A DNA stretch of 64,000 nt from Cydia pomonella (GCF_033807575.1 NC_084710.1:18518357-18582356), one strand, 5' to 3'. Positions 10,167-20,993 are shown, counted from the stretch's first letter. Notes: a model not told the origin generated them from the sequence alone. Numbers and translations: made by a program.

Positions 10167-10477
10167 TCACAATATAATTTCACTTAGTCTGAGCCTTGAA
10201 CAAACACTTGAAACTCATGCAGTAATTATAAAACTTATGATCGTTTACACTTCCATTTGCAAATGGAACAAGCAGCGCCATCCATCGCTCAAATTATTTT
10301 ATAACTAGATCGGGTTGGAAACTTTGACAATTCGTATACTTGACGGAAAAACGTATTATGAGGATATTAAAATTATATTAAAATTTTACAAAGTATATTG
10401 TGCTATATCTTAAACAATATTATTTGTAGGGCCGTAAGAGCAACAAAATGAGGGCGATAGAAGGATGGCATATATTT
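10167..10477 (+). repeat. Direct repeat copy A (unknown family)
   Basis: Shares with copy B (10763-11096) the blocks TTGAACAAACACTTGAA, TTTGCAAATGGAACAAGC, GAAACTTTGACAATTCGTAT, AAACAATATTATTTGTAGGG and GATAGAAGGATGGCATATAT in the same order and orientation. The divergence is mostly small indels. Not recognised as any family. Both copies end at the same motif, which argues for an element or a local duplication with fixed borders. Confidence 0.65.
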
Positions 10478-10762
10478 TTGTACTTTTAATTCTCTGCCGA
10501 GATAGATAATTTTCCCAGTTTAGGTAGAAGATATAAAAAAAAGGATTTTTAAGATATTATTAGCGTAATGTAAATGCATGACTATGTTTTTCTAAATAAA
10601 ACATTTATTTATTATTTATTTTATTTTAATTGACGTAATTTTACTCATTATGTAACGTATTTTCGATTTCAGTTTAAAGTTTTTTGACATCTAATATATT
10701 TACGGAATAATAGCATGTAAACACTTAACGATTACACCCTGTACACATTTAGATTAGGTTTG

Positions 10763-11096
10763 TTGTCACGCGTTACTTCACTAGTCTGAGAGTTGAACAA
10801 ACACTTGAATTTCATGGAGTAATTATGAAACTTACGTATCGTTTACACTTCCATTCCAATTTGCAAATGGAACAAGCTCAGCGGCATCCATCACTCAAAT
10901 TGTTTTATAACTGGATCAGCTTGGAAACTTTGACAATTCGTATACTTAAATAAAAAACGTATTATGAGGATGTTTAAATTATGGCAATATACGTTTATTA
11001 CTTTTACAAAGTACATGTGCTATATGTTAAACAATATTATTTGTAGGGCCGTAAGAGCGACAAAATGAGGGCGATAGAAGGATGGCATATATTTTT
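10763..11096 (+). repeat. Direct repeat copy B (unknown family)
   Basis: Partner of 10167-10477, offset by about 590 bp. It is slightly longer because of inserts such as CGTTTATTACTTTTAC near 10990-11010. No protein frame is shared by both copies. Confidence 0.65.
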
Positions 11097-12897
11097 ACAG
11101 GTGACTGTTCAACTACTTTGACAAAATTGTAGATGTGAGCAACATTTATACTACAATCAGAATATGAAACTGTTATGGATAACATAATAGTTACAGATCA
11201 AGAAATTTAAATTTGAATCGGGCTCCGGGAACACTAGTAGTCTATGTACGTTTGTGCGTATGTAGTATGTGGGTATGTATAGGTATATCGTGTCGTGTTT
11301 CTTTTTATGAATAAAGTGTCAATCAATTCATGTTAAAAAATGAACTTTCGTCGACTTTTTAAGAAAGGGAAAGTTTTTTACAGTAAAAAACGTACTTGGG
11401 TTACAGCTTTTCCAACGTTTTGCTTGTTAACATTATGTCAATTACATTAGGTACACATTTTTCGCAAATAACCCAGTGTTAGCCTATAACAGGCAATTTA
11501 TTGTCCAGATTCATCAAGACCGTGAGTAAGTGCTCTTTTGTGTCCGCGACGCCGCCGCGATTACTCACAATTTGGCCCTGATGAGGTCGCGAGTTCGCGG
11601 CTGCGTTTAAATATTTAAAAAATACTGAGACAAGCAGATGCGAGTTCGCCGAGGGAAGAAAAAATAGAATCTCTTCCTTTTCTCGAAAAATTTCGAATTT
11701 CGAATGCAACGCATAGCTTCAGTTGGATAACTCCAAATGATACTGAATGGCCTCTACAAACGTCACAACCGCATGCGTTTTCCAATACATTGCGGCATTT
11801 AATCGATCGATTGATTTCGAATTAAAATTAAAGGAGAATATGTATGGTAAATACTTGAATTGCTAACCTTTCCACTTAGAACTAATTTAATGATATTTTC
11901 ATGGAATATGACGATTATTATTATATACGTATAGGTACTAAAGACTTATAACTACGACCTTAGAAATGAAGCTGCTGAATTATAAGTAAAACACTGCCAG
12001 GGAGCATATTAAACTTTTGAACACATATGTTGAAGCCGTCCAGGCAGAAAAACAAATACATTTAATCAACTTTGTTGTTTGTCTCTGCCCGTAAAAGGTA
12101 CTCAAAGTAAGTCTATTTCACGATGTAACGTTCCAATCTAATTCAGAATGCAAACATTACTTCAGAAAATGAATTTTAAATTTTATAATGTAGGTAACTT
12201 GTTTTGGACGGCGAGGCTTATTCTGATTGTAGTACAGGCTACGAATTTGACCTGTATTAATAACAAATCAATTTAGATGATAAATACAGATCAAATTCAT
12301 AACTAGTTGTTACAATCGCAATACGCCTCAGGGACTGAATTACTTTCAGCTTATGGATATTAGCAAATACATGCAAAGCAAGTGTTAAACATTTTATCTT
12401 CCCATAAAATTTGAACCTATAAGTGGTTTGACGTCATTCGCACTTTTTGTACGACCCCTGGTCATCGGAGTCTGGTTACTTTTGAAAAATCGTATCTCAC
12501 TCAGTGTGACATTTTGTTTTCTTCATAATCAAACTGCTGTCATAACGGTTAAAGAGGTTTTATCTTTCTTAATTAAGTGTTGTAGGGTGTCCAGGATTGT
12601 AGATTATCAAATTTGTCCTTCCCAAAAAGTTAAATAACAGAAATAAAGCGAGATTGTTTTACTTAAATATGATGATGAACGGTTCATTAACATTTACTGA
12701 TTGTGTAGGCTTAGTCCTGCTCACGTCTCATGAATCATCCTGTATATGCAAGTAATGGCATAGAGGGTCCATTAATTTCACATTCATTCAGAGCTCAGAG
12801 CTAAACATGTGCAATGAAATCACACTTATTTAGATAAAACACATCGCCTCGGGCCAACACCGACCAATCTACTGTCTTATCTTATTATTTCAGGGGG
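11097..12897. other. No recognised feature
   Basis: Contains only small, unsupported open frames (11479-11709 minus, 12428-12637 plus). No hairpin MITE or LINE motif recognised. Confidence 0.35.
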
Positions 12898-13140
12898 GAT
12901 CTTTTGTGTAATCGCCCTCTCAAGAGCTTTTTCTACAATCTCCATATGTCGTATGATGGAGCTCAAAGGCAGCGCTTTGAATTCCTTTGGTTCCAGATGG
13001 CCTGCTCTAAAGTACTCCATTCTCAGTCTGACGAGGACGACATTCACACATTAGGTGTAAATATTACTGCCTCTCTACGCTCTTGACGATGTTGTCAGAG
13101 TGCCCCATCTTGGCCAAGACTTCTTTGCCCCTAGGTGTAA
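12898..13140 (-). pseudogene. Possible decayed coding remnant, unknown family
   Basis: On the minus strand one frame reads GKEVLAKMGHSDNIVKSVER and, after a shift of frame and a stop, another reads RMEYFRAGHLEPKEFKALPL then SSIIRHMEIVEKALERAITQ. The balanced charge and lack of stops in these stretches look protein-like, but the pieces lie in different frames. No family can be named; it could be a relic of a transposon gene. Confidence 0.25.
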
Positions 13141-14289
13141 ACACCCCTGTTATAATTTAGTGTCTTTTTGCATCAGCTAGAGAGCTACTGCTGTTCTTTG
13201 CTAACTGAGCTAAGGAGTTTTACCCGTCCGTAACTATTATTTCAATACTTCCAACATAACCTTCATAATTAGTTGATTGTCTAACAAACGAATCATGCCA
13301 TTTCTCTCCACATTAAATTATTTTAGTACCTACTTGTGATGTATGCGGCAAAGGCGACGGGAAATCTCATTATTACCTGAAAGGAAACAAATTTTTATTT
13401 TAATAAACGTTCTAGGTTCCAAAAATACGTGTAGACAAAACTTTTTTTACTGTGCATATTGTGTGCGTGTGTATAAGAATAATATTTTGAAGATAATACG
13501 TTTTATTTCAGTTCTAAGATTTAACAACATTTTGTAAAAGACCTGCAGGGAAGAAAACTACATATTCCTACAAGTTTTTGCGAACGCATGTTTTGGCTAG
13601 AATTTGTTATAAAAATTCAACATGTCATCATCCCAGTTTTCGGCGTTGTGAAATAAGCGCCAGGCCCAATGCTTTGTTTACCAACGTTGTGTGGGAAAAA
13701 AAGCCGAACAACCCCAGTATTCAATAATACAAGTGACACATATGCACCAATATCGGCCAGATCGAAGTTTATTACGGACCATGTGCCGTAAAGGTGGATC
13801 TCGGAGCTCATAAACCCGCGCAGGAATACAAAGTGGCCAATAAAAGAATACCCCTATTATGTTGCATCTTCCGGGTCCTGGTTTCAGCGACAACCATTTT
13901 AATTGAAACTTAGATGCGTGGGTGATGCTAACGATTGATAAAAACTTTTCATTTCTCATGCTCTGAAAGAGGGTCATTGTTGTTCTAAAAAATGTGCAGA
14001 AATTGATACGTTTCTGCACGAGATACATTTTACTTTTCAAGTACGATTTTTTTCTTCATTTTTTACGATAATCAATTGAAATTTGGTTTTAAATGGTTTT
14101 GTTATTCTATATCCATTCTGATATTTCACTACCCATTCGATAAATACCGATACTTTTACCTAAATGGTTAATTGAAAGTACCCTCATGAAATGCTATAAA
14201 AATTATACTTGGACATGTTTTTAAAAACACACACTTTTCTCGCATTCGAAATGAAAAGTAGAGGTTTAACTTGGGTGAGAGGCATCCTT
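13141..14289. other. No recognised feature
   Basis: Minus open frames at 13617-13811 and 13678-14040 overlap each other and carry no motif. No repeat family recognised. Confidence 0.35.
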
Positions 14290-14450
14290 TCATCCCTTGG
14301 TTAACAATCTACTAATCCTATCTCGTTCCTTGGTCCTCCAACTATCTCCATACCATACCAAATTCCATCGTAATCAGTTCAGCGGTTTAAGCGTGAAAAG
14401 TAACAGACGTAACAGCAGACAGAGTTACTTTTTCATTTATAATATTAGTA
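14290..14450 (+). repeat. Lepidopteran dispersed repeat, second copy
   Basis: CCAAATTCCATCGTAATCAG, GTTCAGCGGTTTAAGCGTGA and the ending TTTATAATATTAGTA mark the same family as 545-665. The (GACA) tract is degenerate here. Confidence 0.55.
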
Positions 14451-14985
14451 CGGTTAGGATGTTTTTTCGTTTGTGTTTGCGAGATGAATTTATTCAGGAC
14501 TCGTCAACTCTCGTTTAACAAATCAACTATTAAACTCAACCAAATAAGATTTTATTATTAGTGCGCCGCACTCTTTTTGAGCTCATCCAATTCAAATTTG
14601 TTATTTGTGCACGCGAGAATAGTCCTATTGAGCTTTGGTTTGGGCATGTTGGATTGGTTCGTAATGAACAATAAAAACAGCTATATAAGAGATATATTTT
14701 CAGACGAGATATATGGATTGTAGTTCCAAGACTGCCTTAATAATTGTTTATTGGAAATATCCTTACATAAAAAGAAATGCTCATTAAAATCTATACTACC
14801 TATAAAACCGATGATGTAACCTTTGACCTGAACATAGTGAAACACTATAATGAAGATAGCACCAATAATGACACGTAAACCATAAATCTATTTAGGTACA
14901 TCAGTTACATAAATATGTTCGGTCTAACCTACAAAATTATAAAACTTCGGTGAAAGAAATGAAAGGCCGTCACGCAGACAACACC
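14451..14985. other. No recognised feature
   Basis: AT-rich spacer without recognisable content. Confidence 0.4.
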
Positions 14986-14989
14986 TGCT

Positions 14990-15179
14990 AGTACCACCTC
15001 GCCGAAGACAAGCGAAGGCCCGCGCGATGCTCGACGTTGTCGGCCCTAACCTGTATAACTGTATACCTATAAACATCACAAATTCGCTCAGTGACGCTAT
15101 TTTTACAAATAAACTTAAAAACATGCTTATCGAGTTAGCATGCTACAACATCAACGAGTTTCTGCATAGGGGTCGTATT
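14990..15179 (+). pseudogene. LINE RT C-terminal fragment
   Basis: The frame through 15027 reads RRQAKARAMLDVVGPNLYNC, then IPINITNSLSDAIFTNKLKN and LACYNINEFLHRG. This pattern (a short arginine-rich segment, then 'LYN.IP..I' and a final 'F..KLK..L') closes many Jockey/CR1-type RT proteins. Instead of stopping, the frame stays open to 15476 through sequence I cannot relate to a LINE. The fragment is a dead 3' end fused to unrelated DNA. Confidence 0.55.
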
Positions 15180-16241
15180 GCATTCACTGATAAAAAAGAT
15201 TATTTACCTACCAATGTACCTATTGTGAGTCTACTGTTTATAAAATATGTATGTAAAAACTTTTTAGTTATAAGACATTTGACATGTAAACTGAATTGTA
15301 TGTTTATAAATAAAAATCTGAAATCTGAGATTTTAAACACTGGTAACATTTTACTACTTATAAACAAGAGTCATAGATCTGGCGCCATCGCCATACTGTC
15401 CATTACTGGAGAAAAAAAACGTACATATTTAGTTTTTAAATCTGTTAATTATATTGAAACCGTTGCAGTATACTAAATTTTTAAAAATAATTGATGAATT
15501 TCAAGTTTAACGCGGTTTAAGCGGTAAACATTTTACAGACATCAGTGAAATATCACAAATACCTCCTGCTCCAAATTTTCTCTTAAATGTCTCATGATTG
15601 GTGCCGTTATATACATGATGATGTATATATGAACTAATATTGTATGAATACAGAGACGGAAAACATCTAAAAAAAATTCGTTAACTTCAACGAACAGCGT
15701 AAGTATATAAAAGGAAAATGCTTTAGTTTCGAATTAAACAAAAAAGTCGACAAGAGAACGGAAGAGTGCATTTTACAAGAATATAAAAATTATATGCACA
15801 TTTTGGGTGTGGAGCTAATGAAATATGTATAAACCAAAAAAGAATAGGGGGTGGGTAAAAGCAGGAGAGAAACAAAACTTCGGAAAATGTTGCATGTAAA
15901 ATGCAAGGGACTTAAAATCAAGTTGCGTTGTTTCGTTTTAACGTAAAATACTACTTTTTTCCATTCCAAATTCGTATTACGTTGAATTGGTTATATCAAG
16001 ATTTAAAATAAATAAAGTCGACAGTGTTACTGACTGTAATAACAAAATTTCCAGTAGTGTAGGTACCTATTTATTTCATCTTATTATCTGCCTTTGAGGC
16101 GTGTTAAGGTGATCTAACCGCGATGGTAGCTAGCCTACGGAAAGTCCAGAGGAACCTTGGTTTTAAAATAATAATACTGAGTTTTAGACCACACTTATTT
16201 TACTACCAACTTATATACAGAGAAAAAAGATTGTTATCTAC
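15180..16241. other. No recognised feature
   Basis: The frame continued from the LINE fragment ends at 15476; it has a Lys/Ile-rich, low-complexity composition. The remainder shows no repeat or exon. Confidence 0.35.
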
Positions 16242-16302
16242 TCTGGTCAACGTGGGATTAGAACCCATCCATCCATAGTGCTACCACCAGCTGACTGTTC
16301 GT
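16242..16302 (-). repeat. Weak tRNA-like block (possible SINE head)
   Basis: On the minus strand GGTTCTAATCCCACGTTGAC holds a B-box-like element preceded at a suitable distance by GGTGGTAGCACTATGG. The tail to be expected of a SINE is not obvious. A working tRNA is unlikely. Confidence 0.25.
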
Positions 16303-16675
16303 CCTTCAGAACGAATCTTGCCAATGTGACACGACAAGTTTGTACTCTAGAAGACTGATCTCTTCAAACTGTTTAATATTGGTTTACCCCAAAGGAATAT
16401 ACAGAGAAATTTTGTTTTGTCTGACTCTACTCTGAGGGTTAATATGTAGGTCACACTGAACAATTCTTAGTATGGAACCAATCCCAAAATCATGAAAGAT
16501 ATCTACTGTTCCATAAAAAACATTGACTAAAGTAGCCATAATGTATGAGGCATCAGATTTTTTTACGTTTTCAGGTTTGGCTCCATAGTAAAAGTTGTTC
16601 AGTATAAAATGAGTTTTGTCAGACAACAAAATCACCTCCTTCTTCTGCTTCCTAGCGTTGTCCCGGCATATTCCC
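16303..16675. other. No recognised feature
   Basis: A 97-codon minus frame at 16384-16677 has a SDKTHFIL stretch that faintly recalls DDE transposases, but nothing around it fits. I leave it unassigned. Confidence 0.3.
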
Positions 16676-16757
16676 ACGGCTCATGGGAGCCTGGGGTCCG
16701 CTTGACAACTAATTCCCAGATTTGGCGTAGGCACTAGTTTTTACGAAAGCGACTGGA
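16676..16757 (+). repeat. Lepidopteran dispersed repeat (GAGCCTGGGGTCCGCTTGAC)
   Basis: The string CTGGGGTCCGCTTGACAACT, followed by GGCGTAGGCACTAGTTTTTA, is, from memory, one of the commonest dispersed sequences in moth and butterfly DNA. Only this short core is present. Confidence 0.55.
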
Positions 16758-16883
16758 CACGTCGACAAACTATCCAAACATGGCGGTGCGACTGGCCGCA
16801 GGTCAACGTTCTATCACTACTATCCTAATAGACATCTTGGTACAAACCACGAGCTGAGCGCGGACTTTGTACCAGGTGAAATA
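16757..16883 (+). repeat. Direct repeat, left copy, of a LINE RNase-H-region remnant
   Basis: Starts ACTGGACACGTCGACAAACT and repeats at 16977-17107 with few changes. The conceptual start TGHVDKLSKH recalls the 'TGH' that precedes the cysteine motif in LINEs with an RNase H tail, consistent with the RACTETDEATKHILLDC motif downstream at 17130. Confidence 0.5.
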
Positions 16884-16976
16884 TATACAAATACAAATAC
16901 AAATACAAAATTCTTTATTTCCTTAAAAAAATACAAATACGTTATGCGATTGGTGTAATGTTGAGTACGAGACGTA
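16884..16976 (-). mobile_element. LINE 3' tail insertion between the direct repeats
   Basis: (AAATAC)n followed by AAAATTCTTTATTTCCTT is, on the minus strand, an AATAAAG-type 3' UTR end with a (GTATTT)n tail. Only the tail is present; it separates the two direct-repeat copies. Confidence 0.4.
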
Positions 16977-17107
16977 TGGGGACACGCCGACATACTATCC
17001 AAACATGGCGGTGCGACTGACCGCAGGTCAACGTTCTCCCACTACTATCCTATAAGACATCTTGGTACAAACCACGAGCTGAAGGCGGACTTTGTTACAG
17101 GTAAAAT
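16977..17107 (+). repeat. Direct repeat, right copy
   Basis: Near-identical to 16757-16883 (AACTATCC or ATACTATCC, then AAACATGGCGGTGCGACTG, CCGCAGGTCAACGTTCT, CATCTTGGTACAAACCACGA). Confidence 0.55.
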
Positions 17108-17109
17108 AT

Positions 17110-17300
17110 CTAGTAATAAAACAGATAGCCATGTGCAGAGCGTGCACGGAAACGGACGAAGCAACAAAACATATTCTTCTAGATTGTAAAGAGGTGAAAC
17201 ACTAATGAGGAGGCAGTTAGTATCTTGAAAACTGTCGCATCACGATTGATAACTTAGAATATCCGCTACAGACATTTATTAACCGTTTAACCGCCGTAGT
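17110..17300 (+). pseudogene. LINE C-terminal cysteine-motif remnant
   Basis: Encodes MCRACTETDEATKHILLDCK and then frameshifts and stops. The copy at 47195-47363 has the same motif (RACMEEEETTKQILLDCKQV) and runs on to its natural end, so this is the same LINE family. The pattern C-x2-C followed by H/Q-I-L-x-D-C lies near the end of RNase-H-bearing R1/Jockey-type LINE proteins. Confidence 0.6.
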
Positions 17301-18168
17301 CTGATAAATAAGACAGCAAAACTTCGTAGAGGCGGCGAAACGAGCACATTCGACGAAAAATTCTAAGCGATCAAAAGGTTAATTTCAAGAGTAGCTTTGT
17401 TTTTCGGGGCTGCTAACGGGCCTGTCGAGCCTTAGCTTGAAAGTTGTCGCTGGTTCTCCTAGCTTCCACCACCCGCCCCCTGTCGCATCATGATAGATAA
17501 CTTCGACAATCCGCACGCGACACACAACAATTAATTTCAAGTAATTACGGTTTAATTACATCCGAGTAAAGGGCTGATTGTAATTATTGGACATGTCGCT
17601 CCAACGTGCAGTTTGATTAGTGTAGGGTGCACGGCGTGCATTAGTTTAATCAAAGCAGATAACAGTAATGACTAGTAGGATATCTGCATACCTACTATGG
17701 AAATTAGATCAGATTAGATTTAATATAATTGTCGCATTCCAGTATATGCCGATCCTTTTAAGTACCTTTTGTTATGCCTACGGTCGCAAGTGAGAAAGAA
17801 TCCGTCACGTAGTGAATGACAAACAAGTATGTAAATAAATGTACTTCTGCCAAGTTTGGTACAGAAATGTATACAAGAAATGTTTTAGGGCGACCCTTCT
17901 GGTGATATCACGTTTTTTAACCTTTTCGACGCTGTGTCAAACACCACTCGAACGCCTCGTCACCGAAGTGTCAAAACTGAAATTGAATTCTATGCATATG
18001 CACGTAGGTCTATGTTGATCTGTAGTCTGTGACGTATGAATCCGTCTTTGACGTTGGACCTACGGTGCGGATATATCCGTCATAGACGTTAAATAAAATC
18101 TGAATACGCTTCAAGAACACCCCCGTCTGTTAATAACCCTCATTGTTTTATTTCACTTTTGCACAATC
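17301..18168. other. No recognised feature
   Basis: No exon or repeat assigned. Confidence 0.4.
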
Positions 18169-18364
18169 TCTTGTCTCATTATTAAAACACAATCAACTCT
18201 CTTTTGCATTAAACTACGGTTCAAAATCCCAAGTTAACACTAATTAGACGTTTGGAAAGCCGATATTGAAATAGAAAACGTCAGAGGTATTCCGTGGAGA
18301 TTATTAAAAAAAAAGTTCCATTATTAACCTTGCTAGTTATGTTTCTGTCTGGAGCGTCATTTAA
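18169..18364 (+). repeat. Imperfect tandem duplication, unit 1
   Basis: Blocks TCATTATTAAAACACAATCA, GCCGATATTGAAATAGAAAA, CCTTGCTAGTTATGTTTCTG and GTCTGGAGCG recur in unit 2 directly downstream. The unit is about 196 bp. Confidence 0.6.
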
Positions 18365-18594
18365 TCTCTTATCTCGCTATTAAACCATAATCAACACTCT
18401 TTAAACTTAAAATATGGTTCAAAATCCTATGTTAAGTACAGCCGATATTGAAATAGAAAACGTTAGAGGGACTTCCCTTTACACATATTTTGCGAGAAAT
18501 GTAATGTCACATCTTTCAAGCCGTTGGGATTATTTAAACAAAAGTTTCACTATTACCTTGCTAGTTGCGGTTCTGTCTGGGGGGTTGTTTAATT
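18365..18594 (+). repeat. Imperfect tandem duplication, unit 2
   Basis: About 230 bp; it holds an extra stretch (TTACACATATTTTGCGAGAA and onward, near 18478-18525) that unit 1 lacks. Whether unit 1 lost it or unit 2 gained it cannot be told. Confidence 0.6.
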
Positions 18595-18746
18595 CTCCTT
18601 TTCACCGTTCTTTAAGGTACTTATGCATTTATTTATAATATTACCTGTACAAGCTCATTTGATTTGAGTATATGCCGGCTTTAATAATAAGCTTACATAA
18701 ATAAATATTTCAAGTTGCTGCATAAGTATTGTAATTTTGTAGGTAG

Positions 18747-18875
18747 GTACAGTCAGCGTCAAATACTTCGTAGCAGTCAAAGTGGCCAAATAGTTCGGTA
18801 CACCATACTAAATATATGGTGTACCGAACTATTTGGCTACTTTGACTGCTACGAAGTATTTGACGCTGACTGTAC
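18747..18875. mobile_element. Palindromic MITE (GTACAGTCAGCGTC family), intact
   Basis: The 129 bp read almost the same on both strands: GTACAGTCAGCGTCAAATAC at the left and its complement at the right, meeting in CCATACTAAATATATGG. A second copy at 56219-56322 has lost part of its left arm. From memory the family is common in Lepidoptera. Confidence 0.8.
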
Positions 18876-19270
18876 ATAGTTATTATGATTATTTATTGCT
18901 GGCAAACAAATGTTATCATAAATGTGCGTTAAAAAAAAGACAATCGGGAAAGGTTTTTTTTTACTGGCCAAGAACCAATATCTATTGTCTACTATACCAA
19001 TAGAAGTTTTTTTTTGTAAACCTCAAATAACATTTTTGTTTTGCGACTAAGAATAATAAAACTGAATTTGGAATTTAATAAATCTACGTCAATTTATATA
19101 CAAACAGAAACTAATAAAGGGAATAACGGATAAGACAAGTTTCAGAGTAATATAATCCGCAGATTACTTAGAGAGCGTGGCCAAATACTACTTAAAATTC
19201 AGTTCAGCAGAATTTGTCCTCATTTGACAATGACTTAAACAATGTTCTTAGAACAAATAAATAAAAATAA
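18876..19270. other. No recognised feature
   Basis: AT-rich spacer; nothing identified. Confidence 0.4.
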
Positions 19271-19908
19271 CCGGCCAAGAGCATGTCGGGCCACGCTCAG
19301 TGTAGGGTTCCGTAGTTACTCTTCCGTCATATCTCCGATAAGTTAAACTGGAGCTTAAAGTATAGTAAATTGTTGACCAAGGGATGAAACGGTACCTTTC
19401 ACCCGAGTTAAACAAATAGGCAAATTTGCATGATCAGTCAGTACCTAATTAAAGTAAGTCTTTTTACTATGAAGGGAAAACTTTTTGCGATAACTCAAAA
19501 ACAGCTAAACTGATTATGTCCGCTATAGTTTTCGTTTAATGTCTTTCTTAAGCTCTACTTCCACGATTTTTTTCATATTTTTTGGACCTATGGTTCAAAA
19601 GTTAGAGGGGGGGGGGGGACACATTTTTTTTTTCTTTCGGAGCGATTATCTCCGAATATATTCACTTTATCAAAAAATGTTTCTTGAAAACCCCTACTAG
19701 TTTTGAAAGACCTTTCCAACGATACCCCATACTGTAGGGTTGAAGCAAAAAAAAAAATTCACCCCCACTTTACGTGTAGGGGAGGTACCCTCAAAAAAAT
19801 TAAATTTTTAGATTTTATTGTACGACTTTGTTGGCTTTATTGATTTATATATCCACGCCGAATTTCAGCTTTCTAGCACTAACGACTACGGATTGCTCGC
19901 GACCCTCG

Positions 19909-19939
<31 letters not shown>

Positions 19940-19987
19940 GGACATGGCGAAACTATAAGGGTTCCTAGTTGACTACGGAACCCTAAA
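19271..19987 (+). mobile_element. GGTTCCGTA-type long element with (GACA)n, plus strand
   Basis: Begins ACCGGCCAAGAGCATGTCGG and GTGTAGGGTTCCGTAG, ends CTACGGAACCCTAAAAAG, so GGTTCCGTAG and its complement form short inverted ends. A tract of CAGA repeats (about 19912-19941) lies near the 3' end and a G-run near 19606-19618. The 61591-62321 element is the same sequence on the other strand. No protein frame. Confidence 0.7.
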
Positions 19988-20263
19988 AAGAAGAAAAAAT
20001 CGACTCTTCGACTGTAATGGTTAAGACTTCGTATACCAAGTTATGATTGCGTACTTTTCATGTATGGACTCCCAACTCAGCTATAATATTCATTTCGATA
20101 CGCTGTAGTCAACTATAAAAAAATTACCAATCACGTGCCGCCGTGCTCTCATAATAAAAACTAAACGGGCGACAAATAGTCACGCGTTTATGTCTATAAT
20201 AAGATTCAAAATGAACAAACGGAAAAATAATTAATGATTTCTTGTGTGGTCCCTATACGGTTA

Positions 20264-20390
20264 CTGAGTGCCGACGAGTCGAACGCTACCGAACCAGTCT
20301 AAAATGTGTCCTGGATATGCGGAACAAAGGCGCGTTATCGGAGAGCGCACCTACACTGGTTTTTTGAGCGTTCGACTAGCCTGCGCTCAG
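20264..20390. mobile_element. Hairpin MITE (CTGAG..GTCGAACGCT)
   Basis: The left arm CTGAGTGCCGACGAGTCGAA, with CGCT and ACCAGT inside, is the imperfect inverse of the right arm (ACTGG, AGCGTTCGACTAG, GCGCTCAG). The 127-bp length fits a MITE. Confidence 0.65.
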
Positions 20391-20407
20391 GTGGCAATTA
20401 GAATTAT

Positions 20408-20512
20408 ACGACCCTTTTTTTGCAGATAGTGGCACGTGCGGTTTTAGTTAACAATAGACAAACGGTAAGCCGTTGCGGGCCAGCTACAAAGCTAACAACT
20501 ATACACCATACG
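20408..20512 (+). repeat. Unnamed dispersed repeat, plus copy
   Basis: CCTTTTTTTGCAGATAGTGG, GGTTTTAGTTAACAATAGAC and AAGCTAACAACTATAC recur, inverted, at 26995-27115 with some substitutions. No hairpin or coding potential. Confidence 0.55.
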
Positions 20513-20911
20513 GTTGACCACGACCCAACTATTCGATGACGCGCGTTTGCGTTTGTATTTTCACCTCTTTGTATGTGCTATTAACGTTCAGTTTTGCATG
20601 CAAAATATAAACTGTCAGCATAATATTAATATATATTATAATTCTTGAAATATCTATTGTTGTTCCTTTTTCTAAATTGTATGCTGTTTTACTTTGTTAT
20701 AACATAACCTCATTATCTTTGATCATGAATCTCTTACCTTGTTATTGTAATTAATAATTATATTTAAGGAGAGGGGCACTGTTTATTCTAAATCACAGGT
20801 TCGCCTACTTAGGAAACAGACCTTCTAGTTTACTTTTAAGAATCCTTTTGTACAAGTTTGTTTATGAATTTAAATTAAAAAAAAAATGCTGTAAAATTGC
20901 TGTAAAAAAAA
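20513..20911. other. No recognised feature
   Basis: Would be intronic if the exon at 21068-21140 is real. Nothing else identified. Confidence 0.4.
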
Positions 20912-20993
20912 ATAGCAAACGCTCGCAACTAGCATCAGCTGACACAGTAGCGTCGTCCGGACGGTCACCAATCATCCATCCTGCCGTGCTGTC
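20912..20993 (-). pseudogene. Decayed tandem copy of the signal-peptide exon
   Basis: On the minus strand this stretch aligns to the exon at 21068-21140: GACCGTCCGGACGACGCTAC against GACCATCCGGGCGACGCTAC, then CTGTGTCAGCTGATGCTAG against CTGTCTCTGCTGGTGGTGG. A four-base insertion just after the ATG shifts the frame, and the donor site is not preserved. It looks like a local duplication of the first exon that has decayed. Confidence 0.5.

Noticed and set aside
13617..14040. Two overlapping minus frames of 64 and 120 codons
   Set aside because: They overlap in different frames, have odd composition and no recognisable domain or repeat copy.
16384..16677. 97-codon minus frame with SDKTHFIL, resembling a mariner-type DDE box
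   Set aside because: Only a few residues fit, the spacing to any other catalytic motif is wrong, and no inverted repeats flank it.
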